Assembly: GCA_008973525.1 (NCBI GenBank)
Contig: WACJ01000550.1
Span: 1-64,000 of the forward strand
Direction of reading: 5' to 3'
Source of the DNA: Stenopsyche tienmushanensis
Lineage: Eukaryota > Arthropoda > Insecta > Trichoptera > Stenopsychidae
DNA: 64,000 nt
Under the pieces are notes generated by a model that did no database searches, was not told where the DNA came from, and saw only the letters and a program-made list of their open reading frames with translations. Both the position numbers and the translations under genes were made by a program. Below, one piece after another: positions 12,972 to 22,700 of the stretch; position 1 is the stretch's first letter, and each line of letters opens with the position of its first letter.

Positions 12972-13962
12972 AAGTTTATCGTGGCTTTAAAAAAAACATA
13001 ATTTATCGGCTTTAAATCCTACATCTTAAAATAGACAGCAAGAACCTCCAATTTACTATAAGTCGCAGTACAAAACACTTAAAAAACTAAGAACACTTGC
13101 CTGAGTATCGACGCTGCATGACGTTCAGGATAGATCCTGGAGTACGGGACGCATTCTGGAACAACACTGCACTTTATTTATTAAGATATATCCCTCTGAC
13201 GATTAAGCCAAACCGTATAACCTAAGAACCGAACACGCACTGATTGTCGCCTAGCTTAATTCGACGGCTCAACTGAGCGTACGAATATAAATGTATTAAT
13301 ACTAAATGAAAATTATTATGAAAAACTATTGAAAGAATGCATGAGATTCTCTCTGAGATGAGCTCTTTTGATGTATTCCCAAAAATATTTTTATCAAATT
13401 TGAAATTCATTCAAAAATAATATATTTATGCAACGAAAACGATGGTGATTTTTTTTGAAAAATAATATCTTTGGGAATATATCGCAGCAGCTTATTTAAT
13501 CCCATGATTTTTAAAAAATAGTTTTTCTTATAAATATTAATAATTTGTCATAAATGCGTTTCAATTTGTCCGTCCAGTTTAGGCGTCGAGTTTATGTTAT
13601 GCAACAATATTCGGTGCAGAGCTATATTTTATTTTCACAGGTTAGGATGTGCATGTGCGTATGTTAAGTGATATTTTTTAATACACAGAGTGTTGTGCCG
13701 TTCCGGAATGTGATCCGTGTTCCAGACTGTATCCTGATCGTCATGCAGCTAAAGTATTGAGGCAAGTAGTCATAGTTTTTAAGTATATTGTAATACGATT
13801 ATTAGGCTTATTATCGAAATGTTTAATGTTGAACTATTGCATTGAGATTTCAAGAACACAGATCGGAAATAATACTCATAGTGGATTGGAAAATCAAGAT
13901 GTCTATTTTAAGATGTAGGATTTAGGTCCGATTTTTGTATCATTTTTTTAAAGTCATGACTA
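12972..13962. repeat. Large diverged inverted repeat (about 450- and 520-nt arms) inside the hAT element
   Basis: The left arm (about 12972-13400) and right arm (about 13450-13962) are reverse complements with many substitutions and one extra segment of about 75 nt in the right arm (roughly 13780-13890). Clear anchors, left against complement of right: TAAATCCTACATCTTAAAAT at 13013 and 13915; GCTGCATGACG at 13113 and 13748; TCGACGGCTCAACTG at 13261 against TCGACGCCTAAACTG; TATTCCCAAA at 13374 and 13480. The spacer is about 50 nt at 13400-13450. By eye the arms agree at perhaps 70-75 percent, so the duplication is old. A transcript would fold into a long hairpin. Confidence 0.8.
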
Positions 13963-14231
13963 ACATTCAAATGTATATGTAAAATACGATATTCGGAAGT
14001 GATTCATTTAGCATTTCATAGCTAAAAGCTTCATTAAGCATCAATTTTTCCTTAGATTAAAGAAAATACATCATATATCATTTTAAAAATATATCATCGG
14101 CTAAATTATTTGGAGTAAAATGTGTCAAATATTTAATTTCAGGTATGAAATCGTGTTTAATATAAAAGCAATCCGCAATTGTTTGACTACGAAATCGACC
14201 AGCCTTGATCAATCAATAGTTTTAAGTTTAG

Positions 14232-14339
14232 ATGGACGTTGTGAAAAATTGTACAGTGTGGTTCAAAAGAACTGCTGGTGAACCAAATTCCAAAGGTGTC
14301 CAGGACTTCAAAATTCATGCAGTAAGAGCTCTCAGGTAA
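14232..14339 (+). other. Short unidentified open frame ending at a donor-like site
   Basis: A 35-codon plus-strand frame (starting MDVVKNCTVWFKR) ends where CTCTCAGGTAAGG reads like a splice donor. It lies inside the hAT element, antisense to its transposase remnant. It matches nothing I recognise and may be chance. Confidence 0.12.
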
Positions 14340-14512
14340 GGATAATAAGATTTACAAGATAAATTTGAGCTAACATTTAATTTGTCATCTAAAATATACA
14401 CACAAAATATTTGGTCTAATGGATGTTTGAATTCTTTTTTTTAGGTAAGTCTTTCGAATAGCGCAATATCAATCCGAAATACCGAAGTTTTCAAATATAC
14501 TCATACTTTGAG

Positions 14513-14725
14513 TTAAATACATAATGCGTAAAAATACGTAAAACCGAAACATAAATATTCTTCAGAATATTGCCGATTATTTTTTCTGATTTTACTGGAT
14601 ACATTTTCTTTTGTATGAGACGTATGATGTCTAGTAATATCGTCACTACTTCTTTCACTTGTACTCCCTGTGTCATTAATATTTTGGTCTGATTCACGAT
14701 TTCGTTTGGTAATAAATGTATCCAT
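14513..14725 (-). pseudogene. hAT transposase N-terminal remnant
   Basis: The minus-strand frame starts at ATG 14723-14725 with MDTFITKRNRE, followed by a serine/threonine-rich linker and then RKNNRQYSEEYLCFGFT at about residues 47-63. The order M-D-x-F-x-x-K-R, polar linker, R-x-Y-x-x-x-Y-x-x-F/Y-G-F-T is the start of the ZBED5/SCAND3-like hAT transposases found in many animals. The frame stops after about 70 residues. The expected CxxC segment, the catalytic DDE domain and the C-terminal dimerisation region cannot be found downstream, where the inverted repeat lies. Broken copy. Confidence 0.65.
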
Positions 14726-14739
14726 TGTAAGGTAGGCGA

Positions 14740-14990
14740 GAAGTCTCAGCTGAATACCGGGGCCCAGTTATGTTCGTGTTGCTTCTGTCGACCAGTCCCA
14801 GTTACCTCCGTTCATAGAGCTTCTGACGGCCTGCGACTGCCGCGTCTCCCGTAACGTTGACGAGAAGGATTCCACAGGGCGATGGTGCTGGATTTCAAAG
14901 ACGATTGTTTCTCCATAGCATGTTTATTTACTCCACTTTGAACAGACTGCGGCTGCGAGGCGTAGAATACCCAAAGTCTACGTTAAACGG
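14740..14990. other. GC-richer non-coding segment upstream of the hAT transposase start
   Basis: A block of balanced composition between the remnant start codon (14725, minus strand) and the right terminus. In an intact element it would be the promoter and 5' leader of the transposase. No long open frame. Confidence 0.35.
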
Positions 14991-15121
14991 TTAACATACG
15001 CGCAATTGATTTGGATAATTCCAAATTACATTAACTCTTTCGTTGACTTTCATAATTTCGCCAACGACTTTTTCGGTTTTCACTGTTTTGAAGAATTTTT
15101 CGTTTTTACCAATTTTTTCGC

Positions 15122-15184
15122 GGTGCACTTGTAATAAGCTCGCCGTGCACCAGTGCACCGCGGTGCACCGGTTGAGAAACACTG
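15122..15184 (-). repeat. Right terminal inverted repeat and clustered GTGCAC words of hAT element
   Basis: The plus strand ends in GGTTGAGAAACACTG at 15184. Inside it are four closely spaced GTGCAC words between 15122 and 15168, denser than at the left end. Confidence 0.8.
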
Positions 15185-16539
15185 ATATAAAATAATGATA
15201 ATTTGCCATTTAGATAGAGATCGTCTACGTTTGACAACGTATATGGCAGCCAAAGAACAATATTTTCCTGCATGAAATTTAAAGACTTTAAAATGCAGTA
15301 TTTGCTTTAAGGATAGGTTGGGAGAAAATGTCAATGATGGCGAAATAATGTGCATGCATTGGATGCGCAGTGAGCGGCAGTGGTCGTTACAAGGCTGTAT
15401 GTTGAATAGTTGTATGATTTGTGTGTTTTGACGGCGGATGCGCAATTCAAGCATATTTGCTTAATGTATTAAAATTAGTACACGGTCTTGTGAAGCGGAA
15501 TACTTTGATATCAGAAGTGGTCCTTAATTGAGCATATCGCACGTAGTTGCTGGTAACGAGCGACTCATCGGACTCAACGGAATGAGGGTCACCAACTGGA
15601 GCACACATATGTCGCATAAAATATTCAACATGCTAAAGAGCTAATTACAATCGGCGAGATGAAAGACATCTCCGTGAATTGTCCACTCCTTTGCTCCAAG
15701 TGGCGCTCCTCGTTAAAGCCGGATAGTGCGATTGAATGGACACAGTGGCGGCACACGACTAAATGCCGCGCGCTAATCCGATAAAAACTATACAAGAATC
15801 GCTCACACCGAGGAATTTTAATATCCAAAATGCATCCAGAAAAAAGACGACCGTTTGGATGGATTCTGTCATCTCAAATATTTAATTTTACAAAAAGTGC
15901 ATTTTTACATACTGTGGTAAGAACTGGATGGCTTCGAATGAGGATGATAGCATGCAATTTAATCTTATACGTCCTGTCGGTATACTGTTACTAAATAACT
16001 CAACGTTTCAAAACGATGTATTGTTGCATTCTTTAGGGGTTGTAATTATAGTCTCATAAGATGTCATAATTATGACATGTACATGATGGAAGAATTGACC
16101 CTAATTAAAATTTGTGGGCACAAAACCACAATCCAGACGGCAGTGAATACATTTTTCAAGATCTAAAATATCTTCTGTAGTATTTTCAATAAAAATAATT
16201 GAAATATAACCGATTTAATTTTTTTCCAATAATACGGTTTAGATTTCTATGCAATTAGCGATTCAAATTCAGTTTCTTTAGCAACTGAAGAAAATGAATG
16301 ATTTATTTTAAGTAATTTTAAAATCATTTTTTATGTTGTGATATTGGTTTATAATCAAGCGATTTCTATTCCTGTTAAATACATCATTTCTTGATATTCT
16401 CATTAATCCTTACAAAGTCGTGAAGAGTTTGTTTTGATTACAATAATATTAATTAATTAATTCTGGTTATTAAATATTTATAATATTATTTCTTGTAATT
16501 ATGAAAATGGATGATGTATCGACGATTAGCGACCAATAG
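15185..16539. other. Intergenic DNA with one GC-richer island (about 15490-15840)
   Basis: Outside the hAT element the composition is mixed. In the island, GTTGCTGGTAAC at 15546-15557 resembles an RFX X-box (GTTGC, 2 nt, GTAAC). The minus frames at 15080-15454 (overlapping the hAT terminus) and 15625-15828 encode nothing recognisable. The rest is AT-rich. Confidence 0.35.
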
Positions 16540-16920
16540 AAAAATAGGTGTCGTCATTGGGGATCTTGAATGCAAATGAGGTGGCGCGCATAATTATCGT
16601 AATTTTATAAGCGCTTCTGATTGAGCGTTGGCCGCGCCCACTCATCATAATTGGCAGCCAATTAGCAACGCCCCTTTAAACGATTTTCGAAAATCATCTA
16701 AGCCGTATTTTTCGCGCCACTGGAACTTCAATTGCATGTCACAGCGTTTTATCCTTTCGAGGAAACGTGGACACTTTTTGTAGATTGTGTCACACGCCCA
16801 ACACGCGAATCTCATATTAATATTTCGTGTTGCAATCGTAAATGACCTCGATGACGTCATTTGCCATAACGCTTCAATTCATCAAACGATGCGTGATTCT
16901 TTACTATGAGATGATCCCTC
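16540..16920. promoter_or_regulatory. GC-richer island with octamer and palindromic CRE, candidate enhancer
   Basis: A sharply bounded block of about 380 bp. Seen: POU octamer ATGCAAAT at 16570-16577, an ATAATTATCGTAATTTTAT homeodomain/Abd-B-like run near 16590, a CGCGCCCAC GC-box near 16634, CAATTAGC near 16668, and the full CRE palindrome ATGACGTCAT at 16851-16860. This motif density in a gene-free interval suggests an enhancer or conserved element. Conservation was not tested. Confidence 0.4.
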
Positions 16921-19569
16921 GTTTTTTGTGCTTGATGTAAATTAGACTGTCGGTTATTTTTTCTTAAAGTTACTTATTTACATATGGAGATGAAGCGTTA
17001 CCGACTGCGTGAGGCTTAACTATGATTTATGAGCTTTCATCACCAATTTTTGGCTTCCGAGATGAATCCAAATCTGACAACTGCTAATTGACCGCTCACG
17101 CGTTTAGGATGGATATTTTTAATGCGTCTTTCATTTTTCTGAGATTAAATGACGTAGCTATAAGCTGATTGTAAGCAATTGAAGAATTGCCAAAAAGATT
17201 GTCATCTTCATAATTCACACATTTAATTGCTATATGGACTATACTCAAATAAAGAAAAATAGCCAATTAATACATGCACATTGAAAAAAATTAACCAGAA
17301 AGTGGTAAAAAAGGTACAATTTAATTAACCGGATGAATCAGATTTAATACATCCACTATATACCCTATATTTAATTCCCGTTTTAATCTATTTAAAATCT
17401 TAAGATAATTTAGATTTTTTGATCAAAGAAAAACAGGAAATAGTTTAAGTATTTTGGAATAACAATATCAATTTTTCATATTTATTTTAAATGTAGAATA
17501 AATTGAAAAATGTTGGAACTAATTTGAATTTATTGTATTTAATTCCAAATAATGTGTTCTTTTTTAAAATTTCAAAAGATTTAAATGCGATAATAATTTC
17601 AATTGTAAATGTCACATGATTAATAATCGTTTTCATCATAATCTACAAGTATTTAGCATTAGGGAAAACATGTTAATTACTAAGTTACTTTAAATGTTTT
17701 AGTTGGATATCTTATCAAATATCGATAGATTTATAAGTTTTATCAATTTGATTTTTAACAGAAAGGAGGTGAATCAGTTTTAATTGAATAAGATTTCAGT
17801 TAGATTAAATTCAAATTGAATTGAGTTATCAAGATCCATCCAGATAGTTTTATAAGAATTAAGTAAGAGAATCAGTCCTATAGGAAATGAAAAAGGTCGA
17901 ATTTAGTTATTTGTATTCAACAACGCAATTAGCAGTGATATTCACTTTGAGTGAAATATGACATTTGATAATAGCTTTTATTTAACAGTGTGTTCCATTA
18001 TAGAATTAAAGGATCCAAGTTGATTATGATTTGTATAGTGAATTTGTAAAATCCATCGACGTCAATGGATTGTTGATGCTGACACATACGAATAATTAAT
18101 CAATCGCTTAAAGTAACACCATCGACTTGACAGAATAATAAAGTCATCCAGTGCGAAGGCTTTTAATTTCAGGCTTATGACCCAAATCTAGGACATGAAG
18201 ATTGACTGACTAGGATTTTGATCCAGAGCTTCAAATAAAAATAGTTAAATCGAAATCCAAGTATGCAATACGTTCAAGATGTTATCTTGCGCATATTATT
18301 TAAAATTTTATTGCTATAATATATGAGCTTCTTGATATGCAGCGCTCTTATTGTTTATGACAATCATATGAATGCATTAACATTAAATATTCATTAGCAA
18401 TAATAGTCGACTATAACATTAAAGCAATAAAAAGCATAGCAATAGAAGGGCGCTCTAATAAGATTTATCCGAAGATTTCCCTACCTGTATTAAACGAGCA
18501 TGCCTAATAGCTGGTATAAAATATATTTATTTGCATAGAAAGGCCCTAAAGATAAGACGAGTACAAGAAGGTGTGATCTTAACAGTCTTTTTAAAAATAA
18601 TGATTGTGATTACAGTATAATTTTCAGCTCTAAAAAATATGAACGATTCTCAATCTTTTTCAAATTTAAACACAATTTTGTCTTAAATCGCGGCATTTTT
18701 TAATCAGTAATATTGCGATTAGTATTCACCAGGGTCGTTCATAATCGACCTCCTTAGCAACTGCGTTTATGTATGTTAATGATCGATAATTCTAATGGCA
18801 TAAAAAATTCAACGCAGAAGTATATAGACGCGATGAATTCTAATGCTAAATAGTAATAAATGTTGATTTAAATTACGTCATTTGTTGAAACTGTCTTGGC
18901 TTGTCATGTTTGAATTGCTGCATAATGTGCATAGCTGCAGCTCGTTGCATGATTTACGCTAAAAATCTGTTGGGCACACATTATGGCGAAAAAGCATCGA
19001 CTCAATATATTTATATTATGAAAGTCGTTTTTCACTCAGTACTATAAAATTTACGATATGATAGTGTATTGCATCGTGAAATTTTATATTTTGCAATACG
19101 CATCTTAACAATTAACCACATAATAAATTGTTGATTATTAGCATTGGGGTTATTTTATTGGATTGGATTGGAATAGATTTAATTTGACAGCATAAAATTC
19201 GCTGAAGAATGAAGTATACTAATTAATATATATTAAACGTATTAAAATTATGAAATATTTTCATGTAATCTAAAAGTCTTTTATATGAATGTAAAATTTA
19301 ATTGATCATTGTTAGAATTTAAAGAATCTTATGTTGATTAATATAACTTATAATGCTGATCATTTTCCTCATTACCTTGGATCCGATATTGTTGACCTAT
19401 CGAAAGATCCACATTGTATTGTATGTTTTATTTGAAATTATGAGTAATGAAGGATATGGTAGTGTTCCATTGAAGGATGTCGTGATTAAGACCTATCAGT
19501 AGTTTTCTCAGGACTCATTTAAGACCCAATGAATATTAAATTATTAACATCAGTAAGGACGATTGCATA
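16921..19569. other. AT-rich intergenic DNA, small balanced patches
   Basis: Mostly AT-rich. Patches of more balanced composition near 18720-18980 have no open frame. No repeat ends were found. Confidence 0.5.
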
Positions 19570-19700
19570 CTAAGTCTTCGGCATCAACACCTGTGCAGGT
19601 GCACCTGTGTCCGCCGGCAGGACATATATAGGACTCCCACACAATACATCACCGGGACAATCTTCCGGAATGATTCTATCCTCGAAAATTACAATCATGA
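19570..19700. promoter_or_regulatory. Triple E-box plus ETS palindrome, candidate enhancer core
   Basis: CACCTG (19588-19593), CAGGTG (19596-19601) and CACCTG (19602-19607) lie within 20 bp. The last two form the perfect 12-bp palindrome CAGGTGCACCTG. Directly after comes TGTCC..GGACA (19608-19612 and 19620-19624) around GCCGGC. TTCCGGAA, an ETS palindrome, follows at 19663-19670. CACCTG/CAGGTG is bound by Snail/Zfh1-type repressors and by some bHLH proteins. This is the densest motif group I saw in the window. Confidence 0.45.
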
Positions 19701-22700
19701 CTTGAATCCATAAAGCTGTATGAATTTATTCGATTTTATAATGATATTATAATCGAAATAAAATTCCGTATGAATTATGCATAAACGCACAATTTTCTTT
19801 CAATATTCAATGTATGGCACGATTGATCAAGGCAAGCTGCATCCATTATAACATGCAAAGATGAACCAACAGTCGCCGTGAGGATCATTTTTAATTTTCG
19901 GTCGGACCTATTGAACTAGAACAGGGAGTGAAAGTGCCATTATTGACGTATTGTGACGGCGTAAGAGCGATTGAGAAATCGTCGTTTCATTATTCAATAT
20001 AATCAGACATTTTTATGATCTTCATTATCCATTAGCGAACCTAGAAACCGTAGATTGTTCACTTATTCGTTCATTTGATATTACTTCTGATGGTCGACTG
20101 ATTCTGTACTCTTATGACCTGAGCAACAAGACTGTATGGCGGTAAAATTTCCAGTGCTGTCGAAACGTCGGAATGCAACTCATACATATTGTTGAGAAAA
20201 AATATCACATACGATTTAAAAAATGTCAAATGATCACTAGCTTCGTTATTTGAATTTTGGATCACATTAGATGCAAATATTGCATTCTTGGAACTATCAT
20301 TAATCATTTACAATTTAAAAAAAAAACACATTTGACTGCATTAAAACACCATTATGATTGATAAATCAGACAGAATTGTTTTCGATTTAGAATAAATTTT
20401 TAGTTGTTTATATGGATTTTGATCTCTCTTAAAGATACGCAAATTTATAAATTGTCATTCATTTTAAGTTGTATAATAATGATTGATGTATTACAATTAC
20501 TTAAAGTTGATTTCGATTGATTCAAGACGATCAAAAATACATATAAGATATCAAGATAATCACGCTAAAATTTAAAATGGACCAAATTTTTCACTTACCA
20601 ATCATAATTTGTGTACATGCTAAGATATGTGATTTATTGTCTTCAATTTGAATTAAGATTTTTAAAAGATTTTTTTTATATGATCTGCAGGCTTTAACTA
20701 AACGAGAAAAAGATGATGGAAAATGATGTGTAATAGGCAAAAACGTGTGATATTATCATATTGAATGATTAGTCAATGATGATCGTGCCAATATAATTAG
20801 CTGATCCATTATGAATGCAAGTTGAAAATCAGCACTTTTAAATATTTTCTCATATATAAAAGCTTTAAGTATACTTAAAGAGAGTCCTATTAGCGCTCAA
20901 CCCTCTTCCGGATGTATAATAAATTTTATTGTGCATAATTACGATATATTTTAATGCAATGCTAATGCATTTTAAAGCGCCTATATATTTATTAACACTT
21001 ACTTTAGCTATTTATAACAATGTGTACAACAACAATCACTTGTGGAAGAAACGAGTGATAGAAATATTGTTCTGTTTGTGGAGGAGCTCGAAGCACGCGA
21101 TATGGATTCGAGTCACGCGATTTTGCATACTGTCAATTAAGCATTGTTTTAAGTAGAAAAATTAAAACCGACTTTTAGATTAAGTATACAATTAGTTTTA
21201 ATATCGTGTACCTTAATATGGATATTTCCTTAAGATATAATTTTTCATATCGTTCTTTATTCGCGCAGAAATGTATGCAGGTTGCTTTTAATGAGCAAGA
21301 ATGCTCTAATAGCTACTAAGTTTTATTAGTAGATAGATTAGATGAATTTGTTTTTAAAAGTCTCAGTTTTTCCCTGAAGTGGACATCTTCAACCGGTCGA
21401 AACGTTGCAGCAGTGAATAGCTAATTCCATCTGATTACCTGGCGTAAAAAATACTCGGCAATCAAAACGTAAGTAGAGTGATGAGTACGTCCCTGGTTGC
21501 TGGCTTATTAATAGGCATAAAATAAGCGTACAGAGCATACCATGAAATAACTCATTAACATGTAGTTTAGTAATTTAGTTGACATCGCAAGTGGGCTGAC
21601 TAGTTTGAATACCGTGGCTGGTATGTGTTATAAAAAGGTATATACGGGTGAACGAATTGTGACCTACTGGCAGGATGCGTGCTGTAATTTGAAAACTTTT
21701 GTCCTTCAATGATGGTTTTATTGAAATATTTCAATGGACGTCCTTCACTTCTGATGGCGTGTTAGTCTATGGCACCCCTTTTCTGAATGTATGGTAATTA
21801 ATGGAGTCTGATTTGGGTCAAGCGTCATATGATACGGGTCAGATTAGTGAGAGTCACAGCCAATTTAATGGATTCAAAATGTTGACTTGCTCGTGATAAC
21901 AATTAATTGTAATCAACCCCTTTGTTGGTCAGTTCGACGAAATTGATATTTCTGTTGATTAAGGGAATTGGAAGAATCCCTTATGTGGTATATCTGATAA
22001 TTTATCCACAGAATTTACTCTGTTTAGATATTATATCGTATACAATACTCCGTTAGTTCTGACTGCGAAGAATCGACAATAACAGTAAGCGTTGAAACTC
22101 CCTTTGCAATGACAACAACACCGCCTTATATTGTTTTTAATATCATTTTGAAACCGCCAAACTGGAAGAGTGAATTTTAAAAAAAAATCTAGCTCGACAT
22201 CGAAAGCTAAAAAAGTCTGAACAGATCATCTTATTGACAGAAGGATTAAATAAATCTGGACTTCCGACGAAAGAAGTGTTATTTTTTCAGTTATTTTATG
22301 AAACAAAGTGGTTAGCTTTACTATTATTTGTCTATTTATTATCTAGTTAGTAAAAAATGTGTTCCATACGACCTCACAGTTTTTAAGAAATCAAAAATTA
22401 AAATTAAATGAAACAATCAGATAATAAAGCATCTCAAGTAAATCCATATTTGGAACACCTTTTAAAAATGCAAGTCACATATTATATGTTACATTAAATC
22501 AAAAGATTGCATAAAATGCTGAGTGATGATTCTATCCAAGAATTTCAAGTGGAATCGTCTAAAGAATAATTAGCAATTATTATCCACACATATAGCCACA
22601 GAATAATGAGTCATTAAATATTTATTTTTTTCCATTTTAAGTAGCTTACTAATAGCAATAATAGCAATTGACATTTCATTGCTACGATGAATCTGTGCTA

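Larger units (their letters stand above)
12620..15184 (-). mobile_element. hAT DNA transposon copy, degraded, 2.57 kb
   Basis: Left end CAGTGATTCTCAAAC and right end GTTGAGAAACACTG (its complement reads CAGTGTTTCTCAAC) form the terminal inverted repeats typical of hAT elements. The 8 bp just outside, ATCTAAAA (12612-12619) and ATATAAAA (15185-15192), match at 7 of 8 positions, as expected for a hAT target-site duplication. Subterminal GGTGCAC words recur at both ends (12649, 12679, 15122, 15162), a typical transposase-binding layout. A minus-strand transposase start lies at 14725. The region that should hold the catalytic domain is replaced by a large imperfect inverted repeat (12972-13962). 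The copy looks immobile on its own. Confidence 0.85.

Noticed and set aside
15080..15454. 124-codon minus-strand frame
   Set aside because: Its C-terminal part is simply the translated terminal repeat of the hAT element (the GTGCAC words), and the rest has no domain.
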